A stretch of 46,396 nt of DNA from an uncultured Atopobiaceae bacterium. GTDB lineage: Bacteria; Actinomycetota; Coriobacteriia; Coriobacteriales; Atopobiaceae. Below are positions 7,985-16,014 of the stretch, in pieces. Every line of letters starts with the position of its first letter. Position 1 is the first letter of the stretch. The notes below the pieces were generated by a model that ran no database searches, was not told where the DNA came from, and saw only the letters and a program-made list of their open reading frames with translations. A program made the position numbers and the translations under genes. The DNA lies in assembly GCA_947631545.1 (NCBI GenBank), contig CANRLS010000008.1, positions 1 through 46,396 of the forward strand, given 5' to 3'.

Positions 7985-8746
7985 CTAGCGTACGCGGCTC
8001 GACCACGATTCCACGGTCTCCTTGCGCAGGAACTCCTTGAAGGGCTCCAGGTCGCCGGTCTCGTCGAAGGCCTCGAGCTCGGCGAAGTACTCGTCCTTGT
8101 CGTCCTTGTAGATGATGATGGGCGGATGGTCGGCCCAGAGGAGCACGTAGTTGGAGAGCTCGCGGGCCACGCGCCCCGTCCCCTCGCTGAAGGGGTGGAT
8201 GGAGACGAGCTGGTTGTGCAGGTAGGCGGCCACCGTGAGCGCCCGGGTGGGGGTGATCTGGGCCCGGAGCTCGTCGTCGATCTCCTTCAGCAGGTCGCGG
8301 GTGAGCCGGGGGCACTCCTCCACGGGGGCGCCCACCTCATGGGTCTCGCGCACGATGTAGTCGGAGCGCTTGTAGGTGCCGGGGAACTCGCCGTCGGCGA
8401 GCTGGCGGCGGCTGAAGGTGCCGCCGGCCACGAGGCTGTGCATCTTCAGGAGGAACGTCTCGTCCACCGGCGTCTTGCGCGAGAGCTGGCGGAGCATCCA
8501 GTCGAAGGCCACCTGCTGGTTGGCGAGGGAGGTGATGGAGCGCACGTCGCCGGTGTAGGCGGTGACGGTGCCCTCCTCGTAGATCTCGCGGGCCTCCTCG
8601 TAGTGGACGTCGGAGCGCTCGAGCTTGGTGGAGTTGTAGCCGAACTCGAGGGCGAAGTCCTCGATCTCCACGGCCTTGGTGGCCCCCGGAAGCGCCTCCC
8701 ACCAGGCGAGGATGCTCTCGTAGCTCTGGGCTTTGCGATGGCTCAT
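7985..8746 (-). CDS. Fic domain protein with variant motif and N-terminal inhibitory helix
   Basis: Fic family protein of 253 aa, expected to AMPylate or otherwise modify a target protein. The Fic motif HPFSEGTGRVAR is at 184-195. The catalytic His184, metal-binding Glu188 and Arg192 are kept, but the usual Asn of GNGR is Thr190. An N-terminal STKLER (39-44) matches the class II inhibitory pattern S-x-x-x-E with Arg in place of the usual Gly or Asn, so self-inhibition is likely. There is no adjacent antitoxin gene. The ATG at 8746 has GGGGAGGGG upstream. It converges on the ABC permease gene and diverges from degV. Confidence 0.87.
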   Translation of the reverse strand: MSHRKAQSYESILAWWEALPGATKAVEIEDFALEFGYNSTKLERSDVHYEEAREIYEEGTVTAYTGDVRSITSLANQQVAFDWMLRQLSRKTPVDETFLLKMHSLVAGGTFSRRQLADGEFPGTYKRSDYIVRETHEVGAPVEECPRLTRDLLKEIDDELRAQITPTRALTVAAYLHNQLVSIHPFSEGTGRVARELSNYVLLWADHPPIIIYKDDKDEYFAELEAFDETGDLEPFKEFLRKETVESWSSRVR

Positions 8747-8781
8747 GGCTTCCCCTCCCCGATGGTGCCCGATGCCGTCGC

Positions 8782-8797
8782 CGTTGAACCGTCAACG
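8782..8797. repeat. Palindrome CGTTGA-ACCG-TCAACG in the fic/degV divergent region
   Basis: Perfect 6-bp arms with a 4-nt spacer, 35 bp before the fic start and 145 bp before degV. It is a candidate operator. A weak -10-like TACTGT follows at 8815-8820 on the plus strand. Confidence 0.4.
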
Positions 8798-8942
8798 ACG
8801 GGCAACTTCCTTCATACTGTGGCACAGCCGTCGGGCGCTCTCGTCGGGCGCACGGCGAGAGGACGCCACGGCGTTGGCATGCGGCGTCGCCCTGGCCGAG
8901 ACGGCATTCGACGACTGCCCGAGCGACGCAAGAGGAGCCACC

Positions 8943-9989
8943 ATGGATGAGACCGGAGCCCCCACGCCCTTCGAAGCCTACGAGCCGGAGCCGTCGCCCG
9001 CCCAGGCGCGCTGCAACCTCATCGTCGATTCGCCGTGCGAGCTGCCGCTCTCGTTCTGCGAGAAGCACGGGCTCTTCGTCATGCCCTACACCTACACCAT
9101 GGAGGGAGAGGCCGTCGAGGACGACATGTACACCTCCATCACGCCCAAGCAGTTCTACGACGCCATGCGCAAGGGCGCGACGCCCCAGACGGCCTATCCC
9201 GACCCCCTCACCTTCGAGCGCGTCTACAGCGAGGCCCTCGACGCCGGCAAGCCCGTGGTCTACCTCTGCTTCTCGTCCGGCCTCTCGAGCGCCTACGACG
9301 CCGCCTGCCTGGCCGCCGACCGCCTGAAGGAGAGGCGCGGGGCCGACACCCCGCTCTACGTCGTGGATCTCAAAGAGGAGTCCACGCCCCAGTACCTCGT
9401 GTGCTGGGAGGCGGTGCGCCAGCGCGACAAGGGCCTCTCGGCCAAGGAGATGGTCCAGTGGGCCGAGGAGGTCCACTACTACGTCTGGACGCTCTTCATG
9501 TGCGACGACCTCGATGCCCTCGCCCGGGGCGGGCGCATCCCCCAGGGCGTGGCCTTCGTGGGCACCAAGCTGAACGTGAAGCCGCTCCTCTCCATCGACC
9601 TCGACGGCAAGCTCACGCTGGCGGGGGTGTCGCGCGGCCGCAAGAAGGGCATCCAGCGCCTGGCCGAGTTCTATCAGGAGCATCACGATCGCAGGACGCC
9701 CATCGCCGGCGTCGGCAACGCCGACTGCCCGCGCGACCTCGAGCTCCTGAAGAACCTCATCCGCCAGGCCGCCGGCCATGACGTGCCGTTCCTCGCGAGC
9801 TCCATCGGCCCCACCATCGGCTGCCACGTGGGGCCGGGCATGATCAGCGTCTGCTGCTGGGGGCCCGACAGGCGCGAGAGCGCGAGCGCGCTCTCGGTCC
9901 CCGATCGCATCGCCTCGGAGATCACGAGCGAGGACTCCAACCGCTACGCGACCGATGGGATTCTCGAGCGCCCCGACCCCGCCGAGTAG
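8943..9989 (+). CDS. DegV family fatty-acid-binding protein
   Basis: DegV/FakB-like protein of 348 aa. Such proteins bind a fatty acid and present it to a FakA kinase for phospholipid synthesis. It has a 22-residue acidic lead, then the DegV opening LIVDSPCELP (26-35), the TYT/EDD segment, the fatty-acid-headgroup loop SSGLSSAY, an LARGGRIP segment shared with family members, and the C-terminal HVGPGM. The start is ATG 8943 with AGAGGAG 7 nt upstream; the reading frame is open to 8733 but that part is not DegV-like. No fakA is in the window. A second degV lies at 39424-40542. Confidence 0.88.
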   Translation: MDETGAPTPFEAYEPEPSPAQARCNLIVDSPCELPLSFCEKHGLFVMPYTYTMEGEAVEDDMYTSITPKQFYDAMRKGATPQTAYPDPLTFERVYSEALDAGKPVVYLCFSSGLSSAYDAACLAADRLKERRGADTPLYVVDLKEESTPQYLVCWEAVRQRDKGLSAKEMVQWAEEVHYYVWTLFMCDDLDALARGGRIPQGVAFVGTKLNVKPLLSIDLDGKLTLAGVSRGRKKGIQRLAEFYQEHHDRRTPIAGVGNADCPRDLELLKNLIRQAAGHDVPFLASSIGPTIGCHVGPGMISVCCWGPDRRESASALSVPDRIASEITSEDSNRYATDGILERPDPAE

Positions 9990-9990
9990 C

Positions 9991-10008
9991 CCGGCCAACG
10001 CGGGCCGG
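9991..10008. terminator. Weak bidirectional hairpin between convergent genes
   Basis: CCGGCC-AACGCG-GGCCGG just after the degV stop and 26 bp beyond the end of the convergent DUF2142 gene. It is short and has no U-tract, so support comes mostly from position. Confidence 0.3.
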
Positions 10009-10033
10009 TGCCCCGGGGAAGCGCCTCGCTTCG

Positions 10034-11782
10034 CTAGAAGAACCAGACCACGAAGCCGAAGAGGACGAGGCAGAGGAGAAGGATCGCCTCGCCGGCGATG
10101 AGCGCCTGGCGCGAGCGGAGGCTCCGGCAGAGCCACCAGCCATGCGGATAGGCCTCGATGGCGGCCGTGTCCATCGCGGCGTCGCCCGTGAGGGCGAGCC
10201 CCCTCTGCCAGGAGGCCGGCAGGTGCGTGCAGATGCGGGCCACGCCCCGCCAGCCGTCGCCGTCGAGCATCACGCCCAAGACGAGCGGCAGGAACATGAG
10301 GTAGTAGCGGGCCTGCATGCCGAGGATGTAGTTCGACCCCACCTCGTTGTAGCTCACGTAGAGCGCGGTGAGGAGCGCTCCGAAGGCGATGATGAAGCCC
10401 GCGAGCGCCCCGAGGCGAAGCCTCCGCCCCTCACGGGTACCGGCCCAGGCGTCGGCCTCGGATCGGTCGGCCAGAGCGAGCCAGGCGAGCCCGCCGAGCT
10501 CCACGATGGCGATGATCGCCCAGATCCAGGGCCTCGGCAGGTAGCAGAGGTTCATCGGCAGGTCGAAGAGGATCCTCACGGGGTTCACGTAGTCCACGGT
10601 GGTGAGCGCGAGCCCGATGCCGTAGTGCCAGGGCTCCCTCGCCATGAGCCGCAGCTGCTCCCAGGGGCTCACCGCGCTCACGGCCTGGGTATCGACGTTC
10701 GACGCGCCATGGCTCGAGAGGAAGGGCGCCATGAAGCCCACGACAAGGAGCGCCATCACGGCCGCCCAGGCGCCCCACCACGCCCAGCGGGCGCCCCTGC
10801 CCGGGAACTTCCTCGCCGGCAGGAAGAGGAACGCGATCGCCCAGGGGAAGAGGATCGCCTTCACGCCGGTGGCGAGCCAGTAGGGGATGAGCATCCAGAG
10901 GGCGCCGCCCACCGTGAGCGGGCGATCGGGGCGCTGGAGCTCGCCGAGGAGGCTCGTCGTGGCGATGGCGGCGAACCCCACGACCCAGGGGTCGTAGCTC
11001 CAGTTGCAGGCGATGAAGAGGTTCGTGGGGATGAGGCAGATGGCGAGGAAGAGCCACCTTCCCGAGACGAGCCTGCGCATGGCGAGCCAGGTGAGCGCGC
11101 ACCAGAGCGCGTAGTTGGCGATGCGCCCGAGGGCGTAGGTCCAAAGGAGCGGAAGCCCGAGCGCGCGCCCGAGCCAGAGCCCGGCCGCCATGGGCAGGCG
11201 CGCGATCGTGCCCATGCCGAAGCCCAAGCTCACCTCGCCGTCGTCGCCGATGCGCGAGAGGCCGTGGGTCGTGACGGGCTCTGCGCTCGCCGCCGCCTCC
11301 TCTAGGACCTCCACCTGGCGCGCGAGCCCGGCTTCCGAGAGCGAGAGCCGCCAGTTGGGGTGCCAGTCGTCGTCGGAGGTGCCGAAGGGGATGAGCCCCA
11401 CCTCGTAGATGCCGTCCCGGTCGGCCATGATCAGGTCGGCCCCGTTGTAGGTGGCATCGCCCCCTTGGGAGATGGCGAGCGCGGCCGAGAAGTGGGTCTG
11501 GCCGTCCCAGGCGACCGACGCGATGGGCGGCACGTAGGCGAGGAGCAGGATCCCCGCGAAGACGTTGAAGAACCAGAGCGCGCAAACGGGGCTCTCCGAG
11601 AGCCTGCCGCGAAGGCGCCACCCCGTGACGAGCGCCACGGGAACCACCGCGCAGAAGAGCTGGAAGCGCCAACTCGCCGGCCAGACGAGCCAGGAGACGA
11701 GCCAGCCGACCGCCGCGAGGGCGATGGCCCAGAGCCACCACGAGCGCCGGAGCGCGCCCACCCTCTCAAAGGCTTCAGTCAT
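10034..11782 (-). CDS. DUF2142 polytopic membrane protein
   Basis: Integral membrane protein of 582 aa with about a dozen hydrophobic helices. It has an extracytoplasmic loop after the third helix containing WDGQTHF, and a late GMQARYYLMFLPL segment. These are hallmarks of the DUF2142 family, often predicted to be GT-C-like glycosyltransferases that use lipid-phosphate sugars at the outer membrane face. Here it sits next to rhamnose and GT2 genes, which supports a wall-glycan decoration role; the sugar is unknown. ATG 11782 is chosen; an in-frame ATG at 11812 would add ten hydrophilic residues. Ribosome binding site spacing is not decisive, so the start is uncertain. Confidence 0.8.
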   Translation of the reverse strand: MTEAFERVGALRRSWWLWAIALAAVGWLVSWLVWPASWRFQLFCAVVPVALVTGWRLRGRLSESPVCALWFFNVFAGILLLAYVPPIASVAWDGQTHFSAALAISQGGDATYNGADLIMADRDGIYEVGLIPFGTSDDDWHPNWRLSLSEAGLARQVEVLEEAAASAEPVTTHGLSRIGDDGEVSLGFGMGTIARLPMAAGLWLGRALGLPLLWTYALGRIANYALWCALTWLAMRRLVSGRWLFLAICLIPTNLFIACNWSYDPWVVGFAAIATTSLLGELQRPDRPLTVGGALWMLIPYWLATGVKAILFPWAIAFLFLPARKFPGRGARWAWWGAWAAVMALLVVGFMAPFLSSHGASNVDTQAVSAVSPWEQLRLMAREPWHYGIGLALTTVDYVNPVRILFDLPMNLCYLPRPWIWAIIAIVELGGLAWLALADRSEADAWAGTREGRRLRLGALAGFIIAFGALLTALYVSYNEVGSNYILGMQARYYLMFLPLVLGVMLDGDGWRGVARICTHLPASWQRGLALTGDAAMDTAAIEAYPHGWWLCRSLRSRQALIAGEAILLLCLVLFGFVVWFF

Positions 11783-11850
11783 GGTCGAATCGCATCCCCC
11801 TCGACCTCCCATTGTCTCCGAACGGAGGCGTTCGCGAGGGCGCGGTTGAG

Positions 11851-11856
11851 TATCAT
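11851..11856 (+). promoter_or_regulatory. Putative -10 element of the secreted CAP/DUF5648 gene
   Basis: TATCAT followed by GGG, 31 nt before the start at 11887. The same TATCATGGG string occurs at the minus-strand GT2 promoter (2914-2906). No clear -35. Confidence 0.35.
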
Positions 11857-11886
11857 GGGCCCGACCGAGACGATCTGAGGAGCGTT

Positions 11887-13368
11887 ATGGCAGCGTCTGG
11901 GAAGTCCGCCTCCCCATCCCGTGCCCGCCTGGTGAAGCTGGCGGCCTGCCTCCTTGCGGGACTTCTGGCCCTGGCCCCCATCGCCGCGCTGGCCGATGAG
12001 CCGGCGATTGGCGAGGCGGCGCCGCGGCCCGTCGCGGAGGCGCCGGACGGCGGGGCTCCGGGCGACGCCGCCCCTCTCGTCGACGAGGCTCTGGATGGCG
12101 GGGCCTCCGATGGCGCGGTCTCGGCCTCAGACGTCGTGACGCTCACGCTCGCCGAGGGCACGCGGGACTTCGACCGCGCGCAGGGCGCGGTGGACGCCAT
12201 CAACCGCTTGAGGTCCGAGGCGGCCGAGCCCCTGCCCGCGCTCGTCGTGGATGGGGATCTTCAGGAGACCGCCTTCCAAAGGGCGGCCGAGACGGCCCTC
12301 TGGCAGAGCGCCACGAGGCCCATGGGCGGCCAGGTGGACGGCGCCGCGGAGCTTCGCTTCCATGGCGACGGGGCGGAACCGGCGGCGGTCGTGGACGCCC
12401 TCGCCCAGGCGGGCGGCGACCTCCTCGGCGAGGACCTCTCGTCCGTCGGCGTGGGCTGCTGGGAGCAGGGCGGCGAGCGGTTCTACGTGGTGCTTCTGGG
12501 CTCCGGGCGGGCGGATGCCACCGGCGTGCTTGCGGAGGGCACGCTGCCCTGGTCGCCCGAGGTGCGGGTGGACATGAGCGGGCGCACGAGCCCCCTCCTT
12601 CTGGGCCGGCTCCAGGCGAGCGGCTACCGGACGAACCTCTCGATGGTCCCGGAGAGCACCCGGGCCGTCCAGTTCTCTTGGGTGACGGCGCCCGATGAGG
12701 CGTCCGCTGCCAGTGACGCCGACCTTCCCGTCATCGCCATCGACCCGTCGAGCTTCCACTGGACCTCGAGCGATCCCGCGGTCGCGTCCGTGAGCCCGGT
12801 GGGCGTCATCACCATGCGCGGCACGTCGATCCTCACGCCCGCGTCGAGCCAAGAGGCCGGGGCCGACATCACCGTGAGCCTCGACGGGACCTCCCGCGCG
12901 CTCAGCTTCCACGTGAGCGCGGCGGTGCCGGTCTACAGGCTCTACAACGCCGCCAACGGCGCCCACCTCTACACCACCGACGCCAACGAGTACCGGGTGC
13001 TCCCCTCCATGGGCTGGACGCCCGAGGGCGAGAAATGGCAGGCCGTCTGGAGCTCCGACGAAGACGGCGAGCTCACCGGCACGCCGGTCTACCGGCTGTT
13101 GAACCCGACGAACGGCGACCACCACTACACGACGGATTCCAACGAGTACCGTGCGCTCCCGGGCTACGGCTGGCGGCAGGAGGGCATCGCCTACTACTCC
13201 TCCGGCGCTCTGGACGGGGAGCCGGTCTATCGGATCTACAACGGCTACCAGACGGCCAACGGCGGACTCGGGTCGCACCTCTGGACCCAGAGCGCGAACG
13301 AGTACGAGACGCTCGCCGCCGGTGGCTGGACGAAAGAGGGCGCGAGCATCTACGGCGTGCGCCCCTAG
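11887..13368 (+). CDS. Secreted CAP-like protein with Ig-like domain and DUF5648 repeats
   Basis: Exported protein of 493 aa. A Sec signal peptide (basic start, hydrophobic 15-33, cleavage after ALA36) is followed by an Ala/Asp-rich linker. A degenerate CAP/SCP-type domain spans roughly 95-225: INRLRSEAAEPLPAL, then a helix with RAAE and a TRPMGG segment. The usual catalytic-type His residues are not evident. A bacterial Ig-like (BIG2) segment with WTSSDPAVASV follows, and the C-terminus from 347 consists of three DUF5648 repeats (VYRLYN...HLYTTDANEY...GW). DUF5648 modules are common on surface proteins of gut Actinomycetota. ATG 11887 has GAGGAG 4 nt upstream. A strong hairpin follows at 13383-13419. 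Confidence 0.8.
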   Translation: MAASGKSASPSRARLVKLAACLLAGLLALAPIAALADEPAIGEAAPRPVAEAPDGGAPGDAAPLVDEALDGGASDGAVSASDVVTLTLAEGTRDFDRAQGAVDAINRLRSEAAEPLPALVVDGDLQETAFQRAAETALWQSATRPMGGQVDGAAELRFHGDGAEPAAVVDALAQAGGDLLGEDLSSVGVGCWEQGGERFYVVLLGSGRADATGVLAEGTLPWSPEVRVDMSGRTSPLLLGRLQASGYRTNLSMVPESTRAVQFSWVTAPDEASAASDADLPVIAIDPSSFHWTSSDPAVASVSPVGVITMRGTSILTPASSQEAGADITVSLDGTSRALSFHVSAAVPVYRLYNAANGAHLYTTDANEYRVLPSMGWTPEGEKWQAVWSSDEDGELTGTPVYRLLNPTNGDHHYTTDSNEYRALPGYGWRQEGIAYYSSGALDGEPVYRIYNGYQTANGGLGSHLWTQSANEYETLAAGGWTKEGASIYGVRP

Positions 13369-13382
13369 CCAGGGGATGCGGC

Positions 13383-13419
13383 GATGCCCGAAGCACCCTT
13401 CCCAGGGTGCATCGGCATC
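13383..13419 (+). terminator. Two-tier hairpin terminator after the CAP/DUF5648 gene
   Basis: Outer arms GATGCC/GGCATC and inner arms GCACCC/GGGTGC, both perfect, 14 bp after the stop codon. There is no U-tract. An upstream in-frame ATG for rmlD at 13384 lies inside this hairpin and is therefore an unlikely start. Confidence 0.5.
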
Positions 13420-13446
13420 GAGCGGCAAGAGAGGGCGGCGAGGGGC

Positions 13447-14370
13447 ATGAGGCTTCTCATCTGCGGTGCCAAGGGGCAGCTCGGCGAGGAGCTCACGAGC
13501 CTCATCGCCACCGGTCGCGGCGACATCGCCCCGGTGGACGCCCGCTGGAGCGACGTCGAGCTCACGCGCACCGATGTCGTGGCCGATCCCGAGAGCCGCA
13601 CGTTGCCCCTCGACATCACCGATGCGGCCGCCGTCGACGCGTTCCTCGCCGACGGGGCCTTCGACTGGGTCGTCAACTGCGCCGCCGCCACGAACGTCGA
13701 CGGCTGCGAGAGCGACCCCGCCTTCGCCGAGCGGCTGAACGCCGACGCCCCGGCGAACCTCGCTCGGGCCTGCCGCGCCCTCGGCGCCCGGCTCGTGCAG
13801 GTGTCCACCGACTACGTGCTCCCCGGCGACGACCCCCTGCCCCAGACCGAGGCCGCGATCCCCCGCCCCAAGACGGTCTATGGGGCCACCAAGCTCGAGG
13901 GGGAGCGCCGCGTGCTTGAGCTCGCGCCTGGCTCGCTCGTGGTCAGGACGGCCTGGCTCTACGGGCGCACGGGGAGGAACTTCGTGCGCACCATGGCGGG
14001 GCTCGGGCGGACCCGCGGCTCGGTGCGCGTCGTCTCGGACCAGCACGGCTCGCCCACCAACGCGAACGACCTCGGCTGGCAGATCCTCGAGCTCATGGCC
14101 TGGGCCGACGAGGTGGGGGAGGCGGCCTCCGGCATCTGGCACGCCACCAACGACGGCGCGACCACCTGGGACGCCTTCGCCCGCGAGATCTTCCGGCTGC
14201 TCGGGCTCGAGTGCGAGGTCGTGCCCGTCACGACCGAGGAGTGGGCGGCGCCGGCGCCGCGTCCCGCCTGGTCGATCCTCGATAACAAGCGGCTCCGCGA
14301 CACCATCGGCGACGCCATGCGCTCCTGGGACGTGGCCCTCGCCTCGTTCCTGCGCGAGGCCGATCTATGA
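13447..14370 (+). CDS. rmlD: dTDP-4-dehydrorhamnose reductase
   Basis: Final enzyme of dTDP-L-rhamnose synthesis; it reduces dTDP-4-keto-L-rhamnose with NAD(P)H in the cytoplasm. The 307-aa protein shows the short-chain dehydrogenase nucleotide motif GAKGQLG near the N-terminus, STDYVLPGD, the catalytic Tyr145-x-x-x-Lys149 (YGATK) and RTAWLYG, all characteristic of RmlD. ATG 13447 is chosen for its GAGAGGG upstream and because the fold begins there. The stop overlaps the next gene by 4 bp (ATGA), coupling it to a secreted wall hydrolase. rmlB is two genes downstream and rmlC is on the opposite strand at 30889-31488. Confidence 0.93.
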   Translation: MRLLICGAKGQLGEELTSLIATGRGDIAPVDARWSDVELTRTDVVADPESRTLPLDITDAAAVDAFLADGAFDWVVNCAAATNVDGCESDPAFAERLNADAPANLARACRALGARLVQVSTDYVLPGDDPLPQTEAAIPRPKTVYGATKLEGERRVLELAPGSLVVRTAWLYGRTGRNFVRTMAGLGRTRGSVRVVSDQHGSPTNANDLGWQILELMAWADEVGEAASGIWHATNDGATTWDAFAREIFRLLGLECEVVPVTTEEWAAPAPRPAWSILDNKRLRDTIGDAMRSWDVALASFLREADL

Positions 14371-15944
14371 GCCGGCCCCTCGTCGGGAGGTCGCCCCTGC
14401 CATCGGCAAAGCCCCTGATAGCCAGAGTCCCCATCGCCCTCGCCATCCTCCTGGCCATCGCCTCGGCCCTGGCGCCGACGATGGCCGGAGCGAGCCCGCT
14501 CGTGCCGACGGTGGAGGTGCAGGCCTACCAGGGCGGCGTGGGCTGGCTCGCCCCCGACGCGAGCGGCGGCTCGAGCGGCGGCGACGGGACGGGACGTCCC
14601 TTGGAGATGCTCCGCGTGACGCTCGACGCCCCGGCGCACTCGGACGGCCTCTCGCTGTCCGTCTACCAGAACGGCGGCTGGCAGGGCCCCGTCGGCTCGG
14701 GGCAGGCGGCGGGAGGCGCCGGGGGAGGTTCCATCCAAGCCGTGCGCCTGAGCCTCACCGGCGAGGCGGCCGATGCCTACGACCTCGTCTATCGCACCTC
14801 CTGCGTCGATGTCGGCTGGCTCGGCTGGGCCTCGGAGGGCGAGGTATCCGGCGCCCCCGGTTTCCTGGCGGCGGAGGCGATCCAGGTGGCGCTCGTGCCC
14901 AAGGGCGGCGTCCTGCCCCAAGGAGGGGGGTCGCCGACCACCAGCGCTCCGGGCATCCAGTTCGCCGGTTACGTGAACGGCAAGGGCTGGGACGGCCCGA
15001 GGGCATCGGGAAACGGCGTCGGCGAGGGCGGCCGCGCCCTGCTCGGCTTCAGCGCGTCCGTCACCGGCGACGGACGGATGGAGGGATCCATCCGCTATCG
15101 CGTCTCCACCTTCGCCGGGTGGCAGGGGTGGGCAGCGGACGGCGGCGAGGCCTGCGCCATCGATGCCGGCAGGCCCATCCAGGCCATTCAGCTCAAGCTC
15201 ACGGGGACCATCGCCAAGCGCTACGACCTCTGGTACCACGTGTACGCGCCCGGGTACGGATGGCTGGGCTACGCCACCGACGGCGCCACGGCTGGCACCA
15301 CGGGCCTTCGCATCGCGGCCGAGGCCGTCCAGATCTTCCTCGTCCCCAAGGGCGCCCAGGCCCCTGGATCCACCGCGCGGCCGACGGTGGACGTCTCGGA
15401 GTTCTCGAAGATCGGCTGGCAGAACCCCCGGGGCTACTACCAGGTGAGCTGCCGGAACGTCCTCCCAAGGCCCGGCGCCTACTGGCCCTTCAACTACGTG
15501 ACGCCGTCGCGCATCGCCGTCGACGCCTCGAGGGACGACTGCGTCCAGGCCTTCGTCCAGCGGGCGCGCGAGTACGTGGGAACGCCCTACGTCTGGGACT
15601 ACGCCTGCGCCCCCGGCGTGGGCGTGGACTGCGTTGGTCTCGTCTACCAATGCGCCTACGCCACGGGCATGGACATGGGCGAGTTCAACCCGTGGGACCA
15701 CTGGGCGACGGGCCCCAACGGCTGGCACAGCCACGACGCGGCGAACCTCTGGAACTACGGCAAGATCCAGCGGCTCCCCATAAGCCAGCGCGAGTACGGC
15801 GACCTCATCTTCTTCCCTGGGCACGTGGGCATCTACGTGGGCGGCGACCAGATGATCAACGCCTGGAGCCCCGGCGTCGGCGTCGTCTACAGTTCCATCT
15901 GGTCGCTCTCGCCGCTCGGCGTGGGCCGCCTCTACGTGCGCTGA
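14367..15944 (+). CDS. Secreted NlpC/P60 hydrolase with ChW repeats
   Basis: Exported peptidoglycan hydrolase of 525 aa. The signal peptide covers about 1-42. Residues 50-340 hold several ChW-type repeats, recognisable by GWLG/GWQGW and QAV/QAI(Q/R)L patterns. The C-terminal NlpC/P60 domain begins near 395 (DDCVQAFVQRAREYVGTPYVWD). The catalytic Cys422 lies in VDCVGLVYQC and His486 in PGHVGIYVGG. Such enzymes cut gamma-D-Glu to diamino acid bonds in stem peptides. The 4-bp overlap with rmlD links wall turnover to rhamnan precursor supply. The exact number of ChW repeats is not certain by eye. Confidence 0.85.
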   Translation: MSRPLVGRSPLPSAKPLIARVPIALAILLAIASALAPTMAGASPLVPTVEVQAYQGGVGWLAPDASGGSSGGDGTGRPLEMLRVTLDAPAHSDGLSLSVYQNGGWQGPVGSGQAAGGAGGGSIQAVRLSLTGEAADAYDLVYRTSCVDVGWLGWASEGEVSGAPGFLAAEAIQVALVPKGGVLPQGGGSPTTSAPGIQFAGYVNGKGWDGPRASGNGVGEGGRALLGFSASVTGDGRMEGSIRYRVSTFAGWQGWAADGGEACAIDAGRPIQAIQLKLTGTIAKRYDLWYHVYAPGYGWLGYATDGATAGTTGLRIAAEAVQIFLVPKGAQAPGSTARPTVDVSEFSKIGWQNPRGYYQVSCRNVLPRPGAYWPFNYVTPSRIAVDASRDDCVQAFVQRAREYVGTPYVWDYACAPGVGVDCVGLVYQCAYATGMDMGEFNPWDHWATGPNGWHSHDAANLWNYGKIQRLPISQREYGDLIFFPGHVGIYVGGDQMINAWSPGVGVVYSSIWSLSPLGVGRLYVR

Positions 15945-16014
15945 GCGGCTTGCGGCGCGGGGCGCGGTGCGGCCACAATGGTTCTCCCACGGCGACTGGC
16001 GAGGAGGCTTGAGC

